NCBI RefSeq assembly: GCF_003284895.1
Contig: NZ_QMDV01000001.1
Location: forward strand, 647,080-711,079
DNA from: Pontibacter arcticus
GTDB taxonomy: Bacteria; Bacteroidota; Bacteroidia; Cytophagales; Hymenobacteraceae
Length of the DNA: 64,000 nucleotides
Reading direction: 5' to 3'
Shown: positions 9,026-18,200 of the stretch, piece after piece
Position numbering within the stretch: the first letter of the stretch is position 1
How the letters are laid out: the number at the start of each line of letters is the position of its first letter
Notes under the pieces: generated by a model
Told to the model about the DNA's origin: nothing
The model's input: only the letters and a program-made list of their open reading frames with translations
Database searches by the model: none
Translations under genes and position numbers: made by a program

Positions 9026-9082
9026 CATTTTTTGTGCAGGCTGGTTTTATACTTCCGAAACGAACTATACGTTATACTTTTT

Positions 9083-9583
9083 ATGATGAAATTACTCGTT
9101 AAAAGCATGTTAGGCGCAGCTATGCTGCTGGCAAGTATGGCTGCACCTGCATCGGCACAAAGTATAAAAGCGATTAAATTTGACGGGTTGCAACAGCTCC
9201 GCAACCAGCCCCACGATACGCTGTATGTGGTAAACTTCTGGGCGACGTGGTGCAAGCCCTGCATTAAAGAGCTACCTTACTTCGAGGCCGTTACCGAAAA
9301 GTATAAAAACCAGCCGGTAAAAGTGATTCTGGTAAGTATGGATGCCGTAGAAGACCTGGATACCCGTGTGAAGAATTTCGTGCAGAAGCGTAACCTGAAA
9401 TCGAAAGTGGTGTTGCTGGATGAGGTGGATGCCAATGCGTGGATCGATAAACTGGAGCCTAAATGGTCGGGGGCGATACCGGCTACGATGGTTTTTAATA
9501 ACAAACGGAAGCAGTACGAGTTTGTAGAAAGCGAACTGAGTGCTGAACAGTTAAATGCGCTCATTTTAAAGTATAAACCTTAA
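9083..9583 (+). CDS. TlpA-like periplasmic thioredoxin
   Basis: 166-residue exported thiol-disulfide protein. Signal peptide runs to APASAQ (about 26); the active site WATWCKPC has Cys57 and Cys60, and the cis-Pro loop is in GAIPATMV. The ATG at 9083 (start MMKLL) is chosen because it gives a proper signal peptide, whereas the upstream TTG would add a 17-residue extension. Second thioredoxin-fold gene follows by 10 bp. Likely maintains disulfides or reduces a periplasmic partner of the iron uptake proteins encoded upstream; that role is inferred. Confidence 0.85.
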   Translation: MMKLLVKSMLGAAMLLASMAAPASAQSIKAIKFDGLQQLRNQPHDTLYVVNFWATWCKPCIKELPYFEAVTEKYKNQPVKVILVSMDAVEDLDTRVKNFVQKRNLKSKVVLLDEVDANAWIDKLEPKWSGAIPATMVFNNKRKQYEFVESELSAEQLNALILKYKP

Positions 9584-9593
9584 CTAAAACTGT

Positions 9594-10226
9594 ATGAAAA
9601 ACGCTAAAATCCCGATGATCTACACGCTGTGCCTGCTGTTTGTGGGCCTGCTGCTGGCAGCTGTGCCACGCTCCGAATCCGGTTATGCGGTAGGCGATAC
9701 GGCTCGCGATTTCAAGTTGAAAAATGTGGATGGCAAAATGGTTTCGATGGCCGACCAGAAAAATGCGAAAGGCTTTATCGTAACGTTTACCTGCAACACC
9801 TGCCCTTATGCTGTGGCTTACGAAGACCGCATCATTGCCCTGCACAACAAGTATGCGCCCAAAGGTTACCCGGTTATCGCCATCAACCCCAACGATGTAA
9901 AAGCATCGCCAAAGGACTCTTACAGCGATATGCAGCAACGCGCCAAAGACAAGAAATTCCCGTTTGCTTACGTGTATGACCAAACCCAGGAAATTACAAA
10001 AGCCTACGGCGCTACCCGTACGCCACACTTATACATCGTAGAAAAGCAAAAAGACGGCACCTTTAAGGTAGCTTACATTGGCGCGATAGACGACAACTAC
10101 AAAGACGCCAGCAAGGTAGAAAAGAAGTACGCCGAAGCTGCCCTTGATGAACTGATCACCGGCAAACAGATCGCCCAACCAACCACCAAAGCCATCGGTT
10201 GCACCATCAAATGGAAACAATCCTAG
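9594..10226 (+). CDS. Thioredoxin family/AhpC-TSA-type redoxin, membrane-anchored
   Basis: 210-residue redoxin with an N-terminal hydrophobic segment (about 7-25) that anchors or exports it. Active site is TCNTCPYA with Cys67 and Cys70; the conserved RTPHLYIVEK supplies the cis-Pro region and the tail ends in TKAIGCTIKWK, typical of this Bacteroidota redoxin family in which Cys-Pro-Tyr-Ala follows the motif. Same operon as the TlpA-like protein (10-bp gap), ending at a terminator. Confidence 0.85.
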   Translation: MKNAKIPMIYTLCLLFVGLLLAAVPRSESGYAVGDTARDFKLKNVDGKMVSMADQKNAKGFIVTFTCNTCPYAVAYEDRIIALHNKYAPKGYPVIAINPNDVKASPKDSYSDMQQRAKDKKFPFAYVYDQTQEITKAYGATRTPHLYIVEKQKDGTFKVAYIGAIDDNYKDASKVEKKYAEAALDELITGKQIAQPTTKAIGCTIKWKQS

Positions 10227-10245
10227 CCGTTTAGCTAAAGTATAG

Positions 10246-10282
10246 AAGCAGTTGTTCGAAGTTCGGGCAGCTGCTTTTTTTT
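10246..10282 (+). terminator. Rho-independent terminator closing the iron cluster
   Basis: AAGCAGTTG and CAGCTGCTT arms (one G-T wobble) around a TTCGAAGTTCGGG loop, followed by eight T residues at 10275-10282. Confidence 0.75.
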
Positions 10283-10410
10283 GTTTGAGTGGGTAAGGAA
10301 TAAAAATCAATGTTCTACATATAAAATGCTAAATATAGATATAGTTGCATTTAAGATTAATACCTATATGTTTGTGTTTTAAACAGATAAAAACTCATCT
10401 GAACATATAC

Positions 10411-10836
10411 ATGAAAAAAATAATCTATCTGAGTATTTCACTATTACTTTTCTCGTGTTCAACTACAGAAAAGATAGTAAAAACAGAACTTAAAGATAAC
10501 CGAACCTTCTTATTAACAGAAATTGCAACAGATCCAACGTATGGCTTGTCTAATAAAAATCCAGTTGAAGTTGGTGGGGTAGATAAAGAGATAGGTCCAT
10601 TAAATGAAAGAAGATTTTTGAATAGCTTAGCTGGACCCAATGGAGAAGCTGTTAGTTATTACAGAGCAGGAAGCTGCTGTCCGGTAAACAGTAAAAATGG
10701 GTATATGGGCAAGGCCATGCTGGATAATTACAGAGTAACTTGGGAAGGCTCTAAAGACACAATATCAATCTTTATAAACATGTATGATTATGGCGAATTG
10801 AAAGCTCCAGTTGGGTTTACAATAAAGAGGTATTAG
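10411..10836 (+). CDS. Lipoprotein of unknown function
   Basis: 141-residue lipoprotein: signal peptide with lipobox LLFSC, Cys at about residue 17. The mature part has the conserved stretches NERRFLNSLAGPNGE, YYRAGSCCPV and INMYDYGELKAP, which recur in a Bacteroidota family sometimes mislabelled as an aldolase; no enzymatic motif supports that label. The adjacent cysteine pair in GSCCPV could form a disulfide or bind metal. The gene is AT-richer than its neighbours. ATG at 10411 fits the signal peptide; the upstream frame would add 22 residues. Confidence 0.65.
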   Translation: MKKIIYLSISLLLFSCSTTEKIVKTELKDNRTFLLTEIATDPTYGLSNKNPVEVGGVDKEIGPLNERRFLNSLAGPNGEAVSYYRAGSCCPVNSKNGYMGKAMLDNYRVTWEGSKDTISIFINMYDYGELKAPVGFTIKRY

Positions 10837-10916
10837 TTGATATAATCATGCGAAGCGATAGCAGTTTAATCTAACTGTAAAGTCAATCTTCTCATCTTAA
10901 AATATTAAATTGCGCC

Positions 10917-11258
10917 ATGTCTGAAGAAATGAAACAATGCCCGAACTGTAGCTCGCCGTATGGCTACGCTTCAGGAGAAGATACCTACACTTGCCCGGAT
11001 TGCGGAACCGAGTGGAACCCGGCAGAAGCGACTGAAGAAACCGGCCTGCAAGTGCTGGATGCGAACGGAAACGTATTGCAGAACGGAGATTCGGTAGTGG
11101 TCGTAAAAGACCTGCCTGTGAAAGGCGCTCCGAAACCTGTAAAGGCCGGTACCAAAGTAAAAAACATCCGCTTAACAGACGGCGACCACAACATTGATTG
11201 CAAAATTGACGGGTTCGGTTCGATGGCCCTGAAATCTGAATTCGTCAGAAAAGCCTGA
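10917..11258 (+). CDS. yjdM: YjdM/PhnA-family zinc-ribbon protein
   Basis: 113-residue cytoplasmic protein. Two CxxC pairs (CPNC near 8-11 and CPDC near 27-30) form the N-terminal zinc ribbon; the C-terminal domain has the signature [21 protein letters not shown] and [14 protein letters not shown] of the YjdM (formerly PhnA) family. Despite the old alkylphosphonate name, a phosphonate role is not supported by neighbours here. Full length. Followed by a terminator. Confidence 0.9.
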   Translation: MSEEMKQCPNCSSPYGYASGEDTYTCPDCGTEWNPAEATEETGLQVLDANGNVLQNGDSVVVVKDLPVKGAPKPVKAGTKVKNIRLTDGDHNIDCKIDGFGSMALKSEFVRKA

Positions 11259-11277
11259 TCAACCTCAAAAGTATAAC

Positions 11278-11337
11278 AAGGCTGGCACGCACGAGTTTCT
11301 CTTACAAAACGCTGTTGTATGCCAGCCTTTCCTTTTT
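11278..11337 (+). terminator. Long-loop Rho-independent terminator
   Basis: Arms AAGGCTGGCA (11279-11288 region) and TGCCAGCCTT (11320-11329) enclose about 31 bases, with a T-rich tail CCTTTTTAT. Confidence 0.65.
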
Positions 11338-11375
11338 ATAACCTTCCAGGTTTATACTTCGGATTTATACTTTAA

Positions 11376-11524
11376 AGCTGTTTAGCGTTTTAGCTTGTCA
11401 TGGCAAAACCCGCCGTTGTTGGTGTTTTCACCGACAACAATACGTTAGGCCCATAGAGCTTGCTGGTGAAAACACGCAGCAAGGGCAGCGAGAATAATTT
11501 CAGTATAAAAAGCTAAACAGCTTC
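11376..11524 (-). ncRNA. Structured repeat element copy A (candidate ncRNA or miniature element)
   Basis: On the minus strand this begins GAAGCTGTTTAG and ends CTAAACAGCTTT, giving complementary ends. Inside are CTGCC/GGCGG arms that can pair with one G-T wobble, a hairpin GCTGCGTG-TTTT-CACCAGC and a second one with an AAAA loop (GTTGTCGGTG-AAAA-CACCAACAAC). A diverged second copy at 39159-39308 has the same layout, and its arm is GGCAG, a change that keeps the pairing with CTGCC. The plus-left end overlaps the last codons of the downstream minus-strand gene. Function unknown. Confidence 0.5.
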
Positions 11525-11899
11525 TTTCTCATCTGTGGGCAAAGGCAAACTGCCCGGTTTTATTTCTGGGGAGGTGTCAGCCATGTACCGGAGCTGGTGC
11601 AGATGCTTTGTTCCGGCTATCCGGGCTTCCACTTCATACTTGTTATGGTAATAGCCTACGCGCATACTTTCGAGCAGGTACAGCCACAAAAACCTGAAAA
11701 AGCCGTGCTCTTTAAACTGCCGGATGTGGCAGAGTTCGTGCGCCACCCAGCCTTCGTCCCGCAAAAAAGTATGGCGGTCTACGCCGCTTAAATGGATGCT
11801 TTTGCCCAATACCATCGCCACATTTTTACTTTTTAATACCATCCGGGCAATACGGGCAAATAAAGAACGTTCTACAATTTTATACTCCATTTTTTGCAC
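11513..11899 (-). CDS. Small putative zinc metallopeptidase-like protein (HELCH motif)
   Basis: 128-residue protein of unknown role. It has VAHELCHIRQF, an HExxH-type zinc site, at about residues 52-62, and a downstream Glu in NKYEVEARIAG (about 90) that could be the third ligand. This resembles the compact DUF4157-like metallopeptidase fold. An aromatic, partly hydrophobic stretch FFRFLWLYLLESM sits between them. Two possible starts, 11899 and the Met three residues later. Its last codons coincide with one terminal repeat of the structured element. Confidence 0.6.
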   Translation of the reverse strand: MQKMEYKIVERSLFARIARMVLKSKNVAMVLGKSIHLSGVDRHTFLRDEGWVAHELCHIRQFKEHGFFRFLWLYLLESMRVGYYHNKYEVEARIAGTKHLHQLRYMADTSPEIKPGSLPLPTDEKEAV

Positions 11900-12018
11900 T
11901 CCCTAATTGTACTTTAAATTATCGTTTAAATAGCGTCAGCCTGCTTTTATGCTTTAATACGGCACCACCAGCAAGCAGATCAACACGATACAGGTTAGCC
12001 TTAAGTTTGATGGCAAAC

Positions 12019-12048
12019 TTGCTTTTAAAATAATTGCACTTATCTTTG
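12019..12048 (+). promoter_or_regulatory. Promoter for the NlpC/P60 gene
   Basis: TTG at 12019-12021, 19 bp, then TATCTTTG at 12041-12048, an exact Bacteroidota -33/-7 pair. The start site should be near 12055, leaving a leader of about 125 nt before the ATG at 12180. The rest of the 11900-12179 gap shows nothing recognisable. Confidence 0.6.
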
Positions 12049-12179
12049 CAACCAGTTAAAGCAAAGCGAATTGCAAAAACGGGCTTCCAGCTTAAATAGT
12101 ACCATTTCGCTTATCATTCACTAAGTATAAGGTGACCACTGTTTACCCTTTTTACATGGGTAGGAAACACGCTAAACCG

Positions 12180-12818
12180 ATGACAAAAAACATTATCCTG
12201 AGCGCGCTTGCATTATTTTCGCTCATTCTTTCTTATTTCTACGATGCTACGCCGGCCCAGTCGGCAACACCCTCAGAAACTGTAGCCGCCACCTTTATTT
12301 CTCCTTACGCTATTAACTCGCCCGAGGACATGGTGCTGGCGCTTTCGTTGCCTGCCCCAACCCTGCCGGATGAAGAAACAAAACCTAAAAAAGAAGCTGC
12401 CGAAGAGCGTTTCTACTCTAAAAGGTTAGGCCTGTGGTTCGAGACAAGTCAAAACAAATCGCTGGTTAAAACAGCTGCCAAATGGATTGGCACCCCGTAC
12501 CGCTACGGCAGCAGCTCGAAACGCGGCACTGATTGCTCCGGGTTCGTAACCAGCATTTACCGCGAAGTATACGGCATCGACCTTAGCCGCAGCTCACGTT
12601 CCATGTTTGATGATGTGGAGCGCATTAAAAAAGACAGCATGCGCACCGGCGACCTGGTATTTTTTAAGCGCAGCCCCAAGCAACCCATTTTCCATGTGGG
12701 CATCTACCTCAAAGAAAATAAATTTATACATTCTGCCACCAATGGCGGCGTCATGGTAAGCTCTTTACGAGAGCCATATTACCGTAAAAACTTTTATGCG
12801 GCTGGTCGTGTAAATTAA
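12180..12818 (+). CDS. NlpC/P60 (C40) peptidoglycan endopeptidase
   Basis: 212-residue exported hydrolase that probably cuts gamma-D-Glu-diaminopimelate bonds in cell-wall peptides. A membrane/signal segment (about 4-20) is followed by a Pro/Glu/Lys-rich linker and the C40 domain from about 95. Catalytic Cys119 is in GTDCSGFV, His172 in IFHVGIY and the third polar His184 in FIHSATNGG. ATG at 12180 gives a clean signal sequence; GTG 12132 and ATG 12156 are upstream alternatives. Ends at a strong terminator. Confidence 0.88.
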   Translation: MTKNIILSALALFSLILSYFYDATPAQSATPSETVAATFISPYAINSPEDMVLALSLPAPTLPDEETKPKKEAAEERFYSKRLGLWFETSQNKSLVKTAAKWIGTPYRYGSSSKRGTDCSGFVTSIYREVYGIDLSRSSRSMFDDVERIKKDSMRTGDLVFFKRSPKQPIFHVGIYLKENKFIHSATNGGVMVSSLREPYYRKNFYAAGRVN

Positions 12819-12839
12819 CTTTTAGCCAAACCAGAGAAA

Positions 12840-12872
12840 GAAGCCCTGCAGCCCATACTGCAGGGCTTTTTG
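12840..12872 (+). terminator. Rho-independent terminator
   Basis: AGCCCTGCAG and CTGCAGGGCT arms with a CCCATA loop and T-tract, just after the NlpC/P60 gene. Confidence 0.85.
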
Positions 12873-13001
12873 TTTGTACCGGCAACAACAAATTTACAGC
12901 TTGTAAGTATAGCAGGTTACCAATTGTTTAAGCAACTTGCACCAGTTTTAAGCGCAGGCAATTCCCGCTTACAAATCCACGACCTATACGTATATAAACA
13001 C

Positions 13002-13553
13002 ATGAACACACAACGACCAGAAGGAAAGAACATAGCCGACAGCCCGTTTTTTAAACGCATACTCGAGAAGGCAGAAACCTACCTGAAACACCCCAGCAAA
13101 GTAGCACAACTGCTGAATGATGCTTTTAAAAAGGCAACTGCTAAAAAAAGCGTAGGCGCCATAGCTGGCGAAGTATGGGAAAACCTGCAGATTCTTTCCA
13201 GGATGATAAAGGCCGCCATGGCCGGGGAGTACAAAGGTATTCCTACCTCTACTATAGTGGGCGGCATTGCCGTTATACTTTATTTCCTGATGCCGATAGA
13301 CCTGATTCCGGATTTTATTCCGGTGCTTGGTTTCCTGGATGATGCCACGTTGATTGCCTGGTTTATGACAAGTATAAAATCAGAGCTCGACAGGTTTACC
13401 GATTGGGAAGCAACACAACAGTCGGCACCACAGGCCCCGGAAACCCATCCAACTTCTACTGATATCGTACACAATGCGGACAACTCCTTTGGCACGCCTA
13501 AGTACAGCGACCGCGGCCAGGGAACTATTACTGAAACGAACAGCGAATTTTAA
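13002..13553 (+). CDS. YkvA family protein (DUF1232)
   Basis: 183-residue protein with the DUF1232 signature IPTSTIVGG, ILYFLMPIDLIPDFIPVLG and LDDATLIAW near residues 82-122, a hydrophobic hairpin probably inserted in the inner membrane. The N-terminal 75 residues are charged and helical; the tail (Gln/Pro/Thr-rich) looks disordered. ATG at 13002 is preferred because an upstream frame would extend into the terminator. Function of the family is not established. Followed by a small hydrophilic protein gene 17 bp on. Confidence 0.8.
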   Translation: MNTQRPEGKNIADSPFFKRILEKAETYLKHPSKVAQLLNDAFKKATAKKSVGAIAGEVWENLQILSRMIKAAMAGEYKGIPTSTIVGGIAVILYFLMPIDLIPDFIPVLGFLDDATLIAWFMTSIKSELDRFTDWEATQQSAPQAPETHPTSTDIVHNADNSFGTPKYSDRGQGTITETNSEF

Positions 13554-13570
13554 ACCTAACCAACTACGCT

Positions 13571-13792
13571 ATGGATCAAAATAAAGGAGAATGGAAAATT
13601 ATTGCACAGGATTCCACGGCAAAGCAAAAAGAGCAGCACACCGCTAACACAACTGGCTCTGCGGACAACACAAGCGCACAGGATCATGCTGCCAAAAGCA
13701 AAGAGCCTATTGCGCGCGCCGTTACCACAGACAGTAGCCGTGTACCTAAAAACCCCAACGATGATGTACCTGCCGGCGGCAATATCCGGTAG
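13571..13792 (+). CDS. Small hydrophilic hypothetical protein
   Basis: 73 residues, without hydrophobic segments, rich in Ala, Thr, Ser, Asp and Lys, and predicted by composition to be disordered. No motif recognised. Supported as a gene by its 17-bp spacing from the YkvA gene, a good ATG and the strong terminator 18 bp after its stop. Possibly a stress-type hydrophilin, but that is a guess from composition only. Confidence 0.5.
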   Translation: MDQNKGEWKIIAQDSTAKQKEQHTANTTGSADNTSAQDHAAKSKEPIARAVTTDSSRVPKNPNDDVPAGGNIR

Positions 13793-13809
13793 GCATTTTT
13801 AAAGTATAA

Positions 13810-13842
13810 AAAGGCCCGGATCTTATGGATCCGGGCCTTTTT
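13810..13842 (+). terminator. Rho-independent terminator
   Basis: AAGGCCCGGATC (13811-13822) and GGATCCGGGCCTT with a TTAT loop form a 12-pair stem followed by TTTT. Closes the ykvA-small gene unit. Confidence 0.88.
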
Positions 13843-13989
13843 AGTATATAGCAGTTTTAGCATTTTTCTAATCAAACAGGCATTCCAGGTAAATTAAAGT
13901 AGCAAAATATAGTACAATATAAATATCAATTTTTAATAAAAATCTTTCAAAACGGCTTGATACACTAGCTTTTAAATGAAATTATTTTC

Positions 13990-13997
13990 TATCTTTG
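13990..13997 (+). promoter_or_regulatory. -7 promoter element (TATCTTTG)
   Basis: Exact TAnnTTTG match. Transcription should begin near 14003, so the TTG at 13995, inside the element, cannot be the start codon of the following gene; the GTG at 14031 can. No convincing -33 element is seen at the usual distance. Confidence 0.45.
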
Positions 13998-14030
13998 ATT
14001 CGATCATTTTGTACTTTAACATTTAGCCAA

Positions 14031-14771
14031 GTGTCATCATCTTTCTTAAGACTTAGTTCATTAAATCTCCACATTGATGGCATCGGGAAGGTGCTGATCG
14101 AGCGCAGCGACAAGGCCAAACGCCTTAGCATAAGTGTGAGGCCTCTAAAGGGCATACGGGTAGCCGTACCCCCGCATATCAGTTTCGAAAAAGCTGAGCA
14201 ACTCATTTATACCAAGTCTGACTGGATCCGCGAAAACCAGGAGCGCATGCAGCAGCAGGAAGAGAAGCTTACCATTTACGACGACTCCAAAGAATTTAAG
14301 ACCAAGTTCCATACGTTGCGCCTGCTAACGCACGCCAAGTATACCATGAGCTGTGTGATCGAGAACGGGTATATCAATGTGTTTTACCCGGCATTTAAGG
14401 ATGCTTCGGATAGCGAAGTACAAAAGTTTATCCGTAAATCGGTGGAAGAAGCGTACCGCATCGAGGCAAAAGAATACCTGCCGGCGCGTGTGGCCTACTT
14501 TGCCAATAAATTTGGTTTCAGTTACCAGAACGTGTTCATCAAAAATGCCAAGGCCAGATGGGGAAGTTGCTCTTATACCAACAACATTAACCTGAACCTG
14601 CACCTGATGCGCCTGCCTGATGCACTTTGCGATTACGTGATTCTGCACGAACTGGCCCATACTGTTGAGAAAAACCACGGCCCCGGCTTCTGGACGCTAT
14701 TGGATAAGATCTGCGGTGATTCTAAAGTCCTCGACAAAAAACTGAAAGCATTCCGGATTTCCATTTACTAA
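14031..14771 (+). CDS. YgjP-like (DUF45/SprT-like) metallopeptidase
   Basis: 246-residue putative zinc peptidase. The family core is complete: NAKARWGSCS, then ILHELAHTVEKNHGPGFW with HExxH at residues 206-210 and the third ligand His in KNHGPGFW. N-terminal beta-rich half (RLSISVRPLKGIRVAVPPHI) is typical for DUF45. No ATG exists before the conserved N-terminus; the GTG at 14031 is chosen from the promoter position. Substrate unknown; in other bacteria the gene is often near restriction systems, not so here. Confidence 0.8.
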   Translation: MSSSFLRLSSLNLHIDGIGKVLIERSDKAKRLSISVRPLKGIRVAVPPHISFEKAEQLIYTKSDWIRENQERMQQQEEKLTIYDDSKEFKTKFHTLRLLTHAKYTMSCVIENGYINVFYPAFKDASDSEVQKFIRKSVEEAYRIEAKEYLPARVAYFANKFGFSYQNVFIKNAKARWGSCSYTNNINLNLHLMRLPDALCDYVILHELAHTVEKNHGPGFWTLLDKICGDSKVLDKKLKAFRISIY

Positions 14772-14892
14772 ACAGCACGCTATCGCAAAACTCTACTTCT
14801 ATTTTACTTTTATACTTCAGATAAGCTTATACTTCGTTTTACGAAGGCAGAAAGCCATATACAAAGTATAAACCGACACATATTTTTAACCT

Positions 14893-14938
14893 GAAAACAG
14901 AAAAAGCGAAGAGGTACCTCTTCGCTTTTTCTGTTTTC
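14893..14938. terminator. 46-bp perfect palindrome, bidirectional terminator
   Basis: A perfect inverted repeat centred at 14915/14916, ends GAAAACAGAAAAAGCG and its complement, with central GAGGTACCTC. A- and T-runs inside the arms suit termination on both strands, and it lies between convergent genes. Confidence 0.8.
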
Positions 14939-14948
14939 TACTTTGGTG

Positions 14949-15203
14949 TTAGCTGGCCTTCCGGATGGTATGGGTGGCTACAAAATCAACAAAGTCCCCT
15001 ACGGTGTCAATAGGCACTTCATCCGGAATGGTGATATGGAAACTCTTTTCCAGCGCCAGGATGATATCGACCAGGTCGACGGTATCAAAGCCAAAATCAC
15101 GGTCTAAGCGCTTATCGATCTGCAATCTGTCAGGCTTTATTTCTTTGGCTTTGCTAATGATGCGGATAACCTCCTTTTCAATAGCGGTATTGGTTGTAAG
15201 CAT
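14949..15203 (-). CDS. Acyl-carrier-like protein with Thr in place of the phosphopantetheine Ser
   Basis: 84 residues with acyl carrier protein shape: acidic helix II region, ALEKSFHITIPDE (about 50-62) and FVDFVATH at the end. The canonical DSL attachment motif is replaced by DTV (RDFGFDTVDLVD, Thr41), so normal 4'-phosphopantetheine loading is not expected. It is the last gene of the efflux operon, 4 bp after the RND pump stop. It could be a carrier with altered attachment, or a non-acylated protein that interacts with lipid synthesis enzymes. Fold assignment good, role unknown. Confidence 0.75.
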   Translation of the reverse strand: MLTTNTAIEKEVIRIISKAKEIKPDRLQIDKRLDRDFGFDTVDLVDIILALEKSFHITIPDEVPIDTVGDFVDFVATHTIRKAS

Positions 15204-15207
15204 GGTT

Positions 15208-18200
15208 TTAAATCGTGTATTCTCTTACTTTTCCGTTTTTGTGCGGTTCGCTTACTTGTAGTTTCTGCGCCGCACGCTTCTTTTTTCCTATTATGCTGTC
15301 TTTCACTTTCTCATTTAGCAGGTACATCACCGGCACGATCAGAAGCGTTACTATGGTTGCAAAACTTAACCCGAAAATAATGGTCCAGGCTAAAGGGCCC
15401 CAGAAGGCGGCACTGCTGCCACCCATAAAAAAGTGGGGCTCAAAGGCTGTAAATAAAGTATAAAAGTTAAGGTTTATTCCCAAAGCGAGGGGCACCAATC
15501 CCAGAATGGTAGCTGTAGCGGTTAACAGAACAGGGTTCAATCTTGTTTTGCCCGCCTCTACAATAGCATCCTTTAGTTCTTTGCCTTCCGCTAAAAGTAC
15601 GTCAGTAAACTCCACAATTAATATACCATTTTTAACGACTATGCCGGCCAGCGCAATAATTCCTACGCCTGTCATCACAATGGATACATCCATTCCGAAA
15701 ATCGCAAACCCGATCAGTACACCTATAATGCTGAACAACACCTCCGAAAGTATAATAAAGGGCTTCGAAACGGAGTTGAACTGTGTTACCAGGATCAGAA
15801 AAATAAGCAGGAAGGCTGCCAAAAATGCGACAGTCAAAAACTCAAACGACTCCTGTTGTTCTTCCTGCTGCCCGCCCATTTTTACCTGGTAGCCTTCCGG
15901 CGTCTGGAAATTCTGTAACGACTGCTCTATCTGCCCCACAATTTCGTTGGCGTTATACCCTGCCAGCACATTAGACTCCAGGGTAACGACACGCTTCAGG
16001 TCTTTGCGTTTAATGCCGCCATAGGTGTTGCCATACGTTATACTTGCCACTGATGAGAGCGGTATCTGGCGAACCAGCCCGGTGTTCATATCGCGGTAAG
16101 TAATGCGCATATCCAGCAGGGCATCAATGTTCTCTCTGTACGGCTCGGCGTAGCGCACCTGGATCGGGTACTCGTCTTCTGCTTCTTTAAACTTAGAGGC
16201 CTCGGCTCCAAAAATAGCAGTGCGTATTTCCATTCCAATCTGCCCCGTAGATAGCCCTTCGCGGTTTGCCCGTTCCCTGTCAATATTTATCAGGATCTCA
16301 GGTTTGCTGTCTTCCAGGTCAGACTTCAGTCCTTCTATACCAGGTATGCCCTGCTGCGCAATGTACTGTTCCACGCTTTTAGATAAACTGATCAGTTCTG
16401 TAAAGTCTTCGCCTGCTATTTCGATACTGATCGGCTTGCCCACCGGCGGCCCACTCTGCTCCTGGTCTACGGTAACTTCGGTGCCTGGAATTCCTTTTAC
16501 CGCTTCCCGAATTTCCGTTAAAACCTGGGCGGAAGATTTCTCTCCGGTCCGGTCCATAAACTCAACAAAGGCAACGGTCACTTTTGCTTTGTGCGATTGC
16601 GCCGTTGTGCTGCGGTCGTTCATATCGCCTGCGCCAATGGCCACATTCGAAATAACCGATTCTACATCCGTGTTATCTGTACCTATCACCTTATAAATGC
16701 GTTTTTCGATCAGTTTGGTCACCGAGTCAGTTACGGCCTGGTCGGTACCAACTGGTAACTGGATGTAGGTATACACAAAATTCGGGTCGCTTTCCGGGAA
16801 AAAAACCACTTTAGGCGACCGTATACCTATTAACATAACGGATACAAAAAGCAGCATAAAAATGCCGATGAAAATGCCAACTGGTTTCCGGCCGGCCAAT
16901 GCCCAGCGCAACAAGCGCTCGTAACTGTTCATAAAGCGCGGCAGCAAATCATGCTGGAACCTTCGGATCAGGCCGGTCAGGACATACTTGTTCAGCAAGA
17001 TCAGCAACACAAGTAGCATGATAATGTTTGCAGTACCCCACCAACCCGCTATGTAACAGATAATTGCTATTAGTGTAGCAGCACCTGCTATACTTAAAAA
17101 CCGCTTGCTGGCTTTGGGCGCCTGTTGGTTTTCAGCATCTTTCTCCATAAAGGAAACCGCAAAAACCGGGTTCATAATAAAGGCTACCAGCAACGAAGCA
17201 AACAGGGTAATAATTAAGGTAATGGGCAGGTAAAACATAAACTCGCCTACAATGCCGGGCCAGAAAGCCAGCGGCAGGAAGGGTGCTACCGTGGTAAGCG
17301 TGCCTGCCAGAACTGGCAGAAAAACTTCACCGGCCGCTACTTTTGCCGCTTTTGCCACCGGTAAATCAGACTGGTGAAAAATGCGGTGCGTGTTCTCGAT
17401 TACTACAATGGCGTCATCTACCACTATCCCTAGCGCCAGCAAGAAGGAGAACAGCACGATCATGTTCAGTGAAAACCCAAGCACGGGCAATACAATAAAC
17501 GCCAGAAACATGGAGATAGGAACCGACAAACCAACGAAAATGGCGTTGGTAGTGCCCATAAAGAACATCAGGATCAGCGTTACCAGCACAAACCCGATGA
17601 TGATGGTGTTGATCAGATCATTTAAGGTATGGCGCGTATCGGTGGCCTGCTCGCCTGTAACCGTAATTTTCAGGTCCCGGGGAAGCGTGGAGGCCTGCAT
17701 TTCTGCCAGCAGGTCGTCTATTTTATCGGAAGCTTCGATCAGGTTTTCGCCGCTCCGCTTGATCACGTTCAGGGTAATAACCGGGGCATTATCTAAGCGG
17801 GCATAGCTTTCCTGTTCTTCAAAACCTTCTTTTACTTCGGCTATCTCTTTTAACTGGATGTTGGCGCCTGCCGCTGATTGGATCACAATATCGCCGATGC
17901 GGTTGGGGTCTGCGTACTGGCCTGCTACGCGCACAGAGCGCTTCATTTCGCCTACGGTTACGTTACCTCCCGATATGGTAATGTTTTCGCGGGCAATGGC
18001 TGTCTGGATATCGTTAAACGTAACCTGCGCGGCCTGCATCTTATACATATCCACGTTTACCTGTACTTCCTTATTCAGCGCTCCAATCAGATCCACGCGG
18101 GTTATTTCGGGCAGGCTTTCGATGCGGTCCTGTACATCTTCGGCATACTTTTTCAGTTGGTCCAGGCTATACTTTCCAGATACGTTCACGGACATGATCG

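Noticed and set aside
10411..10836. 2-dehydro-3-deoxyphosphooctonate aldolase label
   Set aside because: The protein is a 141-residue lipoprotein without an aldolase barrel.
13995..14030. TTG start of the YgjP-like peptidase
   Set aside because: It falls inside an exact -7 promoter element, so it would not be transcribed.
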